From Syntrophotaleaceae bacterium (GTDB lineage Bacteria > Desulfobacterota > Desulfuromonadia > Desulfuromonadales > Syntrophotaleaceae), in contig JAWKQB010000001.1 of the NCBI GenBank assembly GCA_041390365.1, forward strand, positions 930,001 through 994,000: a stretch of 64,000 bases of DNA, read 5' to 3'. Positions 14,311 to 22,101 of this stretch are shown one piece after another; within the stretch, counting starts at the first letter, position 1, and each line of letters begins with the position of its first letter. The position numbers and the translations under genes are program-made. A model generated the notes under the pieces. It saw nothing but the letters and a program-made list of their open reading frames with translations. It was not told where the DNA came from and did not search any database.

Positions 14311-14943
14311 ATGATCAAATGGGTTGTATTCGATGCAATGGGAGTTGTCTTCACAGTGGGAGACGACACCAACGATCTGCTTGTCCCATTCGTACAAGAG
14401 CGTAATCGGGATATTTCAAGAGATGTTATCAATTCAGCATACCATCGGGCGAGCCTGGGGAATATCAGTTCTTGCCAGTTTTGGGACGAGATTGGGCTCG
14501 GCGACCAATACCCCGCAGTGGAGTCCGAATACCTGGATAGCATGTTGACGCTGGACGATGCATTCATTCCTGTAGCGAAGGCCTTGTCCGCCCGTTACAG
14601 GCTGGGTCTTCTGTCCAACGACGTGAGCGAGTGGTCGAAATGGTTAAGGCTTAAATTTGCGTTGGATTTTTTTGATTGCGTGATCATAAGTGGAGATGTC
14701 CGGGTGCGGAAGCCAGATACAGCCATATACGAACTATTCCTCCAAAAATCCCAGGCGAGCGCGGATACCTGCGTGTTCATTGATGACAGACATAAGAATC
14801 TTTCAGCAGCCCAGACCGTTGGAATGAAGACGATACACTTTGCCAGAGAGGACGGGGCGGGGACGTCTGCAGCTGACGCACGTATAGAGCGGTTTGCAGA
14901 GCTGGAAACGGCCATCAATAACATCCATGTTGGAAAAAAATAA
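14311..14943 (+). CDS. HAD-superfamily hydrolase (subfamily IA)
   Basis: 210 residues from the ATG at 14311. Motif I FDAMGVVF (nucleophile Asp about residue 7, second Asp replaced by Met as in several HAD-IA members), motif II LLSND, motif III Lys in RVRKPD and motif IV CVFIDD. Cytosolic phosphatase or phosphoglucomutase-like activity is plausible; the substrate is not evident. It starts 64 bases after gmhA. A role in heptose phosphate handling is tempting, but the known GmhB phosphatase belongs to a different HAD branch. It is the last gene of the integron region. Confidence 0.8.
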   Translation: MIKWVVFDAMGVVFTVGDDTNDLLVPFVQERNRDISRDVINSAYHRASLGNISSCQFWDEIGLGDQYPAVESEYLDSMLTLDDAFIPVAKALSARYRLGLLSNDVSEWSKWLRLKFALDFFDCVIISGDVRVRKPDTAIYELFLQKSQASADTCVFIDDRHKNLSAAQTVGMKTIHFAREDGAGTSAADARIERFAELETAINNIHVGKK

Positions 14944-15187
14944 CAGGTCAAATATTATAATAATTGTAGCAGTGCGCTTCTTATTGAAGCAGAGGCACGC
15001 TGCAGGCCACAGCGCCCCTGGCCTGCGGTGACCTGGGACCTGGCAGCAGCGATAGCCGCAGGATAAGAGTTTCTATAGTATAGGCCCGGGTCGGATATGG
15101 ACGGCAGCTAAAACGATTTTTGCGGAAGAAATATAAGACCGGGTTCATCGGGGGCCGGATCAAGTGCATTGTTGAAGGAGAAGAATA
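14944..15187. other. Distal edge of the integron, no gene
   Basis: A GCAGGCCA...TGGCCTGC hairpin lies near 15001-15025, without a T-run. No attC core is seen after the HAD gene. The sequence grades into the host-like leader of the methyltransferase gene. Confidence 0.5.
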
Positions 15188-15796
15188 GTGACACGAAAAA
15201 CGAAAAATGACGAGGAAATCGCCGACCACGGAAAGCAGGTCGTTCAGGGGCACCACCATAGGGGGAAATCTTCGGAAAGCCTGCTGAACAAGGAGGCGAT
15301 TCTTGCGGCGTTGCGGCTTGAGCCGGGGCAAACAGTGCTCGACGCCGGTTGCGGGAACGGCTATATGTCGAAGGAATTTTCCATACGGGTGGGAAGCAGC
15401 GGGAAGGTTTTTGCTCTGGACCCCGATGTCATCGGCATTGCAGCCCTTCAAAAAGAGACCTCGGGAACCAATATCTTTGCGATGGTAGGGGATATCACGG
15501 CCCCGACCGATTTTCCCCCTTTCAGCTTTGATCTGATCTATCTTTCAACGGTCGTTCATGGTTTCTCCCCGATTCAGTTCAAAGGGTTCGCCACGGAGGT
15601 CGAACGCCTGCTGGCGCCTGGCGGCAGACTGGCCATCGTCGAGATCGTAAAGAGCGATACCCCATTCGGTCCGCCACAGAGCCTCCGGTTTTCCCCGGAG
15701 GATCTGAAAAAAGCCCTGGCATTTCCCGCGCAGGAAACCGTGGAAGTCGGAGAATACTTCTATTTGCAGATTTTCGGGAATCCTGTCGAAAAGTGA
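15188..15796 (+). CDS. Class I SAM-dependent methyltransferase
   Basis: 202 residues, GTG start with GAAGGAG nearby. Motif I VLDAGCGNGYMS (about residues 50-61), an acidic residue at the end of strand 2 (FALDPD), and LIYLSTVVHGF. Substrate unknown; the fold is that of UbiE/Methyltransf_31-type enzymes. An N-terminal His-rich stretch (GHHHRGKS) precedes the core domain. It is the first host-like gene after the integron. Confidence 0.85.
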   Translation: MTRKTKNDEEIADHGKQVVQGHHHRGKSSESLLNKEAILAALRLEPGQTVLDAGCGNGYMSKEFSIRVGSSGKVFALDPDVIGIAALQKETSGTNIFAMVGDITAPTDFPPFSFDLIYLSTVVHGFSPIQFKGFATEVERLLAPGGRLAIVEIVKSDTPFGPPQSLRFSPEDLKKALAFPAQETVEVGEYFYLQIFGNPVEK

Positions 15797-15841
15797 CCGA
15801 AAATTTTTCGCCGGTTCTCCGGTTGAGGATATGCACTGCCG

Positions 15842-16351
15842 ATGAATAAAATTGCTGCAAAATCAGTGAAACAGCAGTGGGCGGGTCTTTTGGGCTGGAT
15901 TCTCCTGGCATTTGCTGCCGCCGCCATCGGCGGTGCAGCATCGGTTGGCGCGGAGGGCTTCTACCAGCAGCTCAACCGACCATCCTGGGCGCCGCCGGGA
16001 TGGCTGTTCGGCCCGGTCTGGACCCTGCTTTACCTGCTCATCGGCATTTCCGGCTGGCTTCTCTGGCGCAGGCACGGGGTCCGGCGCGCGAAGTTTGCCT
16101 TCACCCTCTATTTCCTTCAGCTCGCTGCCAATGCCTTGTGGACATGGCTCTTCTTTGCCTGGCGGCAGGGAGGGCTGGCTTTCGCGGAGATTCTGCTGCT
16201 CTGGTCCCTTATTGTTGCAACCATCTTCGCTTTCTGGCGTTTGCAAGCCAAAATCGCAGCGATTCTGCTCCTGCCCTATCTGGCCTGGGTCACCTTCGCC
16301 AGCGTTCTAGCCTTTTCGATGTGGCAACACAACCCGGGTTTGCTCGGGTGA
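15842..16351 (+). CDS. tspO: TspO/MBR family protein
   Basis: 169 residues, five membrane helices. The TspO signatures are clear: NRPSWAPPGWLFGPVWTLLY in the first loop, ALWTWLFF, and PYLAWVTFASVLAFSMWQHN at the end. TspO is an outer or inner membrane tryptophan-rich sensory protein that binds porphyrins and affects tetrapyrrole and stress regulation. It lies 45 bases after the methyltransferase gene and may be cotranscribed. Confidence 0.95.
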   Translation: MNKIAAKSVKQQWAGLLGWILLAFAAAAIGGAASVGAEGFYQQLNRPSWAPPGWLFGPVWTLLYLLIGISGWLLWRRHGVRRAKFAFTLYFLQLAANALWTWLFFAWRQGGLAFAEILLLWSLIVATIFAFWRLQAKIAAILLLPYLAWVTFASVLAFSMWQHNPGLLG

Positions 16352-16435
16352 ATTTGTTTGCCGGCATGTGAGTGCTCGCAAAGGCCACCTAAACCTAACA
16401 CTTCATTGCTTTTTTCTATCCCTCGGGAGGAGTCA

Positions 16436-17044
16436 ATGGTACCTGCCGTATTACTTGGAATGTATGTGGTCATGTTTGTCCTGCTCGGAATCGCTCCTTA
16501 CGACAGGGCCGTGTGGGTGACGGAAAATCTTCCGATCGTTGGTATCGTTCTGATGCTGGTTCTGACCTGGCGGCATTTCCGGTTTTCCAACGGCGCTTAC
16601 CTGCTGATGGCGTTTCTGGTTTTTCTGCATACGATCGGAGGTCACTACACGTTCGAACGGGTTCCTTTCGATTGGGTGACCGAACTGTTCCATTTCCAGC
16701 GGAATCACTACGACCGGATGGCCCACTTTACCGTCGGATTTTATGCCTTCCCTTGCGCAGAGTTTCTGTTGCGACGCAGGCTGGTTTCCTCGAGGCTGGT
16801 TTTGCTCCTGTTCCCGATCTTTTTCATCATGTCGGTTGCGGCCGGTTATGAGTTGTTCGAGTGGCAGTATGCGGTGCTTGCCGATAGTGAAGCAGGGATA
16901 GCGGTGCTCGGTTCCCAGGGAGATATCTGGGATGCTCAAAAGGATATGTTGGCCGATACCCTTGGAGCAATTTTCGCAACCGGGTTTTTTGCTATGATTC
17001 ACTGGCGGGAACTTCCGGTGGGCATCGAGGCGAAGCCGGCCTGA
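16436..17044 (+). CDS. DUF2238 inner-membrane protein (YjdF-like)
   Basis: 202 residues from the ATG at 16436, chosen for GGGAGGAG just ahead. About six membrane helices. Family marks: HTIGGHYTFERVPF, RNHYDRMAHFTVGFYAFP, GYELFEWQ and a Trp-Asp-Ala-Gln-Lys-Asp-Met segment before the last helix. Conserved His, Asp and Glu inside the membrane suggest a catalytic or metal site, but no function is established for the family. Confidence 0.88.
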   Translation: MVPAVLLGMYVVMFVLLGIAPYDRAVWVTENLPIVGIVLMLVLTWRHFRFSNGAYLLMAFLVFLHTIGGHYTFERVPFDWVTELFHFQRNHYDRMAHFTVGFYAFPCAEFLLRRRLVSSRLVLLLFPIFFIMSVAAGYELFEWQYAVLADSEAGIAVLGSQGDIWDAQKDMLADTLGAIFATGFFAMIHWRELPVGIEAKPA

Positions 17045-17066
17045 TGCCGAACCTTTGATACTCCCA

Positions 17067-17468
17067 ATGCAAACAGTCATTGTACTTAAAGCGGTGGCGG
17101 TCTGGGCCGGGATTCTGGTATTGGCCGTTCTGAACGGCCTTCTGCGGGAGGCGCTTCTCCTCCGGATTTTCGGCCCGCCAGCCGCCCTGATCGTGAGCGG
17201 TGGGCTTTTGTCGGCTCTTATCCTCCTTGCTGCCTTTCTTGCACTGCCGTGGCTCGGTACGCGCCGTCGATCCGAACTCCTGGCCGTTGGCATCGGCTGG
17301 CTCCTGATGACTCTCGTTTTCGAATTTGCCTTCGGTCTCTGGCAAGGCAAATCCCTGCAGACCCTGCTGACGGCCTACACCTTCAAGGATGGCAACCTCT
17401 GGCCCGCCGTTCTTCTGGTCACGGCTCTGTCGCCCTGTCTTGCCGCCAAGCTTCGAGGGTGGGCGTAG
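17067..17468 (+). CDS. Small integral membrane protein
   Basis: 133 residues from the ATG at 17067 (MQTVIVLKAVAVW). Four hydrophobic segments can be read (about 4-22, 36-58, 70-90, 112-130), with conserved-looking NGLLREALL and GWLLMTLVFEFAFG. I know similar proteins only as uncharacterised. It lies 22 bases after the DUF2238 gene and shares its terminator. Confidence 0.7.
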   Translation: MQTVIVLKAVAVWAGILVLAVLNGLLREALLLRIFGPPAALIVSGGLLSALILLAAFLALPWLGTRRRSELLAVGIGWLLMTLVFEFAFGLWQGKSLQTLLTAYTFKDGNLWPAVLLVTALSPCLAAKLRGWA

Positions 17469-17473
17469 CAATA

Positions 17474-17511
17474 AACAACCCCGCAGCCTGTGGGCTCCGG
17501 GGTTGTTTTTC
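17474..17511. terminator. Intrinsic terminator between convergent genes
   Basis: AACAACCCCG pairs with CGGGGTTGTT across a short loop and runs into TTTTT. It serves the + strand run ending at 17468 and, in reverse, the acyl-CoA synthetase gene. Confidence 0.85.
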
Positions 17512-17548
17512 AATGGTCATTGCTCACATCGCAACGGAAACCGAACGA

Positions 17549-19216
17549 TCAGCCTTCCGCAGCGTCCGCAAAAACCCTCTTTTGAATGCCGAGTTTTTCG
17601 CAGGCGATTTCCCGCAAGCGGTACTTCTGGATCTTGCCGCTGGCGGTCATCGGATAGCTGTCGACGAAGAAGACGTGCTTCGGCTTTTTGTAGGGCGCGA
17701 TGCGGCTGCGGGTGAAGTCGATGACGTCTTCTTCGGTGATGTCGGTGCCCTGCTTGCGAATGATGAAGGCTCCGACCACCTCACCGTATTTTTCATCGGG
17801 AATTCCCACCACCTGAACGTCGAGTACGCCGTCCATGGTGTAGAGAAACTCCTCGATTTCCCGCGGGTAGATATTTTCGCCGCCTCGTATGATCATGTCC
17901 TTGATGCGGCCGGTGATCCGGTAGTAGCCGTCGCTGTCGACCACGGCCTGGTCGCCGGAATGCAGCCAGCCGTCGGCGTCGATCGCTTCGGCGGTCTGCT
18001 CCGGCATGTTGTAGTAGCCCTTCATGACGTTGTAGCCGCGGCAGCACAACTCACCCCTTTCGCCGATACCGACCTCGCCGCCGGTTTCCGGATCGATGAT
18101 TTTGACCTCGATCTCCGGCAGAACGGCGCCGACGGAGCCTGTGCGCTGGGCCACCGAATCGTCGGTGCGGGTCTGAGTGATGACCGGTGAGGCCTCCGTC
18201 AGGCCGTAGGCAATGGTGATTTCGGAGCAGTGCATCTTTTCCATCACCTGACGCATGGTTTCTTCCGGGCAGGGCGATCCGGCCATGATGCCGGTGCGCA
18301 GGGAGCTGAGATCGAACATGTCGAACATGGGATGAGCCAGTTCGGCGATAAACATGGTCGGCACCCCATAGACCGCAGTGCACCGTTCCTTCTGGATGGC
18401 GGCCAGCACCAGCAGGGGATCGAACAACTCGAGCGGGACCAGGGTGGTGCCGTGGGTCAGGGCGGCCATGATGCCGAGAACACAGCCGAAGCAGTGGAAC
18501 ATGGGCACCGGCAGGCAGAGCCGGTCCTTTTCGGTGAACTTCTGCCGATCCCCGATAAAGTAGCCGTTGTTGAGGATGTTGTAGTGGCTGAGCATGACCC
18601 CTTTGGGAAAGCCGGTCGTCCCCGAGGTGTACTGCATGTTGATGACATCGTGAGCATCCAGAGAGTTCTTGATCCGGTCCAGCTCGGTGTCGTCGTAGTG
18701 GTCGCCAAGCATCATCAGTTCGCGGCTGTTGTACATGCCGCGATGTTTTTCCTGGCCGATGAAGATGACGTTGCGCAACCGGGGAAACCTGGCGCTCTTC
18801 AGCTGTCCGCGCTGGCAGCTTTCCAACTCCGGAATCAGCTGTTTGACCGTCAGCAGATAATCGTGGTCACGGAAACTGCCAATCAGGGCCAGGGCTTTGA
18901 GATCGGACTGCCTGACCAGGTACTCCAGTTCGAAACTGCGATAGTGCGTGTTGATGGTGACAAGCACGGCGCCGATTTTGGCGGTGGCGAACATGAAGGT
19001 GGTCCAGTCCGGCACGTTGGTGGCCCAGATGCCGACATGGTCACCCCTGCCGATGCCTATGGCGAGCAGCCCTTTGGCCAGCTGGTTGACCCGTTCATTG
19101 AACTGGCGGAAAGTGAAGCGTAGATTGCGGTCCGGGTAAACGATGAATTCATGATCCGGCAGGCGTTCGACCTGGTCCTCGAAGAAGGCGCCGATGGTTT
19201 TATTCGTATAGGGCAT
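17549..19216 (-). CDS. Acyl-CoA synthetase (AMP-binding, fatty-acid/aromatic-acid ligase)
   Basis: 555 residues, TAGGAGG before the ATG (its TAG is the stop of the upstream regulator). ANL superfamily: P-loop YTSGTTGFPKG (about residue 197), YGLTEASP, the adenylate-binding GWLHSGD and hinge GRIKDMIIRGGENIYPREIEE, and the catalytic Lys in TASGKIQKYRLRE. Makes acyl-CoA from a carboxylic acid with ATP. The sequence style is that of medium/long-chain fatty acyl-CoA synthetases; the exact acid is not evident. Cotranscribed with the cupin regulator. Confidence 0.92.
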   Translation of the reverse strand: MPYTNKTIGAFFEDQVERLPDHEFIVYPDRNLRFTFRQFNERVNQLAKGLLAIGIGRGDHVGIWATNVPDWTTFMFATAKIGAVLVTINTHYRSFELEYLVRQSDLKALALIGSFRDHDYLLTVKQLIPELESCQRGQLKSARFPRLRNVIFIGQEKHRGMYNSRELMMLGDHYDDTELDRIKNSLDAHDVINMQYTSGTTGFPKGVMLSHYNILNNGYFIGDRQKFTEKDRLCLPVPMFHCFGCVLGIMAALTHGTTLVPLELFDPLLVLAAIQKERCTAVYGVPTMFIAELAHPMFDMFDLSSLRTGIMAGSPCPEETMRQVMEKMHCSEITIAYGLTEASPVITQTRTDDSVAQRTGSVGAVLPEIEVKIIDPETGGEVGIGERGELCCRGYNVMKGYYNMPEQTAEAIDADGWLHSGDQAVVDSDGYYRITGRIKDMIIRGGENIYPREIEEFLYTMDGVLDVQVVGIPDEKYGEVVGAFIIRKQGTDITEEDVIDFTRSRIAPYKKPKHVFFVDSYPMTASGKIQKYRLREIACEKLGIQKRVFADAAEG

Positions 19217-19228
19217 GAGCGACGCCTC

Positions 19229-19804
19229 CTAACCGGGCACGTAGACGACGGCCAGAATTTTGGCGACGCCGCCGACAGCATGGACATCGTGAGGGACCAC
19301 CGAATCGTAGTAGATGCTCTGGCCTGCTTGCAGGGTGTAGGAGGTTTTGCCGTAGTTGATCCGGATCGAGCCCGCAACGACATAGATAAACTCTTCCCCT
19401 TCGTGCCCTGACAGGGGTGGAGACTGGCCGGTAAGGGGCTTGACATCGATCAGGAAGGGCTCCATGTGACGGCCTTTTTTGCCCGCGGCCATGGAGTAGA
19501 AATCGAGATTGCTGCCGATCGCTGCGGGATCCTTGCCGGAAAAGCGGATCACATTGGTCGCCTGCTCGGGGCTGAAGATCGCCGGTTCGTCCATCGGTTC
19601 GTCATCGAGCAGGGTTCCGAGCCGCACGCCCAGAGCGCGGGAAATTTCCATCAGCGGGGTGAGAGAGGGAATCAATGCGCCTTCCTCAATTCGCCTGATT
19701 TGGTCAGGGTGGCAGCAGCTCTTTTCAGCCAGTTCCTCAATGTTCATTTCTCTGGCTTCGCGAAGTTGACGCAGTTTGGCTCCAAGGTTGGTTTCGGCAG
19801 GCAT
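19229..19804 (-). CDS. XRE-family regulator with C-terminal cupin
   Basis: 191 residues from the ATG at 19804 (GGAG upstream), not the ATG at 19828. The N-terminal helix-turn-helix (GAKLRQLREAREMNIEELAEKS, then IRRIEEGALIPSLTPLMEISRALG) is followed by a cupin barrel with GHEGEEFIYVVAGSI and SVVPHDVHAVG. This layout (PuuR-like) senses a small ligand in the cupin and represses neighbouring genes. It sits 12 bases upstream of the acyl-CoA synthetase gene in one operon, so it probably controls use of that enzyme's substrate. Confidence 0.88.
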   Translation of the reverse strand: MPAETNLGAKLRQLREAREMNIEELAEKSCCHPDQIRRIEEGALIPSLTPLMEISRALGVRLGTLLDDEPMDEPAIFSPEQATNVIRFSGKDPAAIGSNLDFYSMAAGKKGRHMEPFLIDVKPLTGQSPPLSGHEGEEFIYVVAGSIRINYGKTSYTLQAGQSIYYDSVVPHDVHAVGGVAKILAVVYVPG

Positions 19805-20149
19805 TGTTGCTCCTTTTTTTAATGGCATTCCATGCGGAATCCAGCCGTTTCAAATTGAGTCGCTGTTGAAGCGGGTTTCGGCTGATGTTTGTATCACTGA
19901 CCTCAGAATCTGTAGGAGTTGCTACGGTCTGATAAATTGCATTATTCGTTGAAAATGGTCAAGACCCAAGACTGGTTTCGGTAACAAAGTTCGCCATTTT
20001 TCCTGGGTGCACCCCGATTAAATAAAACGATTCAAAAATAGACCGTCAAAGAGCCTTATTTATAGAAAATTATAAAGATAAAAAAGTTTCAAGATTGGAT
20101 CGTGAAACGATGAGGGATAACTTGGGAGTCGGAACAGAGATGGGAAGTT
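19805..20149. other. AT-rich intergenic region
   Basis: 345 bases between two minus-strand genes. No gene seen. It should hold the promoter of the regulator-ligase operon. GTTTCA...TGAAAC at about 20086-20107 is a short dyad. Confidence 0.5.
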
Positions 20150-20854
20150 TCAGTTGGTCTGAAAATGATGCTTCGAGAAAACTGGAGTTGTATCCAAATT
20201 GTGAAATTGCACAATCCTTAACAACTCACCTTCCGGAGTTTTCTCCTCGACAGTAACCGGCAGCCAGAGGGCGGGATCGATGACATAGCGGTAACGGGTA
20301 ACGATCCCGGATCTGAAATGGTCCTGGGCCAGGACTTCCCATACGACCCGATCCTTGGTTTCCAGAACATGCAACTCCCCCTTTTTCCCGGCGCCGATAC
20401 TGCGGCCGATGTTGGCGATCAGAAGGCCCAGGTCCGTTTGGTCAAAACGCTGCCCCATCCCGGCCACGATCCGCTTGTTATCCGGCGTCAATCGGAAAGT
20501 CAGGAAGTCCTTCCATCCGCCGAATCGGATAAACACGCGTCCCCCCTGGTCGGGGTAGATCATCTGCATGCCGGGATTGGGCATTTTCATGTCGATCCGA
20601 ATCCGCCCGGGTTTTTGAAATGAATAGCGAAAACGGTGAACATCAACCCGGCGGCCGTTTCGGTAAGTAGCACTTTCTACATCGGCGTGGTAGGCCTCCA
20701 GCCTGTCAAAAGCGGCCGTCATGCGGGAAAGGATGGCGGCCGCTTCCATGGATTTCACCGGGCCTCCAGTCTCGGCAAAGGCCAAGGCGGGAGCTGACAG
20801 GATCAGCAACGGGAAGGCCCAGATGGTGAGTTTGCGCGCAATCGGCAGCCGCAT
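20150..20854 (-). CDS. DUF1571/LolA-like periplasmic protein
   Basis: 234 residues with a signal peptide ending near AFAETG. The mature part begins with a helix (AAAILSRMTAAFDRLEAYHAD) and long alternating strands (FRYSFQKPGRIRIDM, GGRVFIRFGGWKDFLTFRL, LPVTVEEKTPEGELLRIVQFHNL), the outline of LolA/LppX-type half-barrels that carry lipoproteins or lipids. Six bases separate it from the cupredoxin gene upstream. Cargo is unknown. Confidence 0.75.
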   Translation of the reverse strand: MRLPIARKLTIWAFPLLILSAPALAFAETGGPVKSMEAAAILSRMTAAFDRLEAYHADVESATYRNGRRVDVHRFRYSFQKPGRIRIDMKMPNPGMQMIYPDQGGRVFIRFGGWKDFLTFRLTPDNKRIVAGMGQRFDQTDLGLLIANIGRSIGAGKKGELHVLETKDRVVWEVLAQDHFRSGIVTRYRYVIDPALWLPVTVEEKTPEGELLRIVQFHNLDTTPVFSKHHFQTN

Positions 20855-20860
20855 GTAGCT

Positions 20861-21250
20861 TTACCTTTGATAGGTTTCGATACGTCCGGTCATGCCCAGT
20901 GACGGGTGAAACGGTTTGTCGCAGTAGAATTCCCAGGTACCCGCCTCAACCAGCTGCAGGGGTATTTCAACCGTTTCCTTCGCTGGCAAATCTATTGTCA
21001 GAACCTTTTGTCCAACAGGGTTGTTGACCGTCACATTGTGCTCCATGGCAGTCGTGTTGGTCATCCGCAGCATCACAAAATCCCCTTTGCCGGCTTTTAT
21101 GATTGCAGGATTAAAGGAAAAGTTGTCGGCCTGAACGGCGACTACAACTTTTCCGGTTTCGGCGGGAACGACATGAACGGTTTTCTTGTCAGCGCAACCC
21201 CAAATTGCCGGGATCAAAATCAAAGCCGGCAGGAGAAAGAATCTTTTCAT
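20861..21250 (-). CDS. Cupredoxin-domain lipoprotein
   Basis: 129 residues from the ATG at 21250 (GGAGG ahead). Lipobox IWGC near residue 19. A type 1 copper site can be read: His in TAMEHNVTV and Cys, His, Met in FYCDKPFHPSLGM. A plastocyanin-like electron carrier or copper-binding lipoprotein in the periplasm is likely. First gene of a two-gene operon with the DUF1571-like protein. Confidence 0.85.
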   Translation of the reverse strand: MKRFFLLPALILIPAIWGCADKKTVHVVPAETGKVVVAVQADNFSFNPAIIKAGKGDFVMLRMTNTTAMEHNVTVNNPVGQKVLTIDLPAKETVEIPLQLVEAGTWEFYCDKPFHPSLGMTGRIETYQR

Positions 21251-21346
21251 AGAAACCTCCATTTTAATCAGACCTTATACAACTATATCCCAAATTTCAT
21301 GAACATATAGCCGGCCCCCTGAAAATCTTCTCAGAGGCTGTAAAGC

Positions 21347-21934
21347 TTACCGATGAAATCGCCATGAATCGCCCCCGAACCCCGGCCCCTGGCCGCGACG
21401 CTCATGCAGAATACGTCCTCGTGAATCGTGTCGTCGAAAATCGTGTCGAAAGTCATATCGACCCCGAGAATAGTCCTCGCGATCAAAGTCGTGCCGGCGA
21501 CGAAAGTCCTTATGACGATCAAGGTCTTTGCGGAAGTCGTCATGTCGTCGTAAATCACGGTCACTTCTGAAGTTGTTGAAGCGGTGGAGATTACGGTTCC
21601 CATGAAAGTCGCCCCGCCGCCGAAAGTCATCATACCGACGATAATCCCGATGATCCCGGAAGCCTTTATGTGGGTGTCCGTACCAGGGGTGGCGATCATG
21701 GAAATAGGGCCCGATGATAACCCTCTTGTGCACAGTCAACGGGTGACGATGACCAAAGCTTCTGCCATCCACATAGCGGATACCGTAATGATGGTGTCCG
21801 TCTGCATATTGGAAAGTATCGTTTATGGCCTGCTGTTCGCTGGGGACGAGATACGTCGTTTCCTGTCCGAGACCGCCAGCCGGCAAAGCCATTACCGCCG
21901 CGGCGACAGCCGTCAGAATGCTGGTTGTTCTCAT
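21347..21934 (-). CDS. Secreted His/Arg/Asp-rich low-complexity protein
   Basis: 195 residues from the ATG at 21934 (GGAG ahead). Signal peptide MRTTSILTAVAAAVMALPAGG. The mature protein begins with ordinary sequence (TTYLVPSEQQAINDTFQY), then becomes repetitive in H, R, D, F: DHRDYRRYDDFRRRGDFHGN, RSDRDLRRHDDFRKDLDRHK and similar. No family recognised. Clusters of His and Asp suggest metal binding, and the Arg-rich pattern suggests binding to polyanions; both are inference. Other frames here are also open but lack a signal peptide. Confidence 0.75.
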   Translation of the reverse strand: MRTTSILTAVAAAVMALPAGGLGQETTYLVPSEQQAINDTFQYADGHHHYGIRYVDGRSFGHRHPLTVHKRVIIGPYFHDRHPWYGHPHKGFRDHRDYRRYDDFRRRGDFHGNRNLHRFNNFRSDRDLRRHDDFRKDLDRHKDFRRRHDFDREDYSRGRYDFRHDFRRHDSRGRILHERRGQGPGFGGDSWRFHR

Positions 21935-22101
21935 GATTGCTCTCCGTCGTAAACAGCCCCTCTCCAGGGACGCCAGGCCTGTCTGGGAACCCCGGTTATG
22001 AAAAGGGCTTTTTTTTATTATAGACGGATTAGCGGGTGGAAGGTGTACTTGAAGGAAGCGGGAGGGACTTGTCAATCAAAGGCGCACCCATTGAATCCTG
22101 T

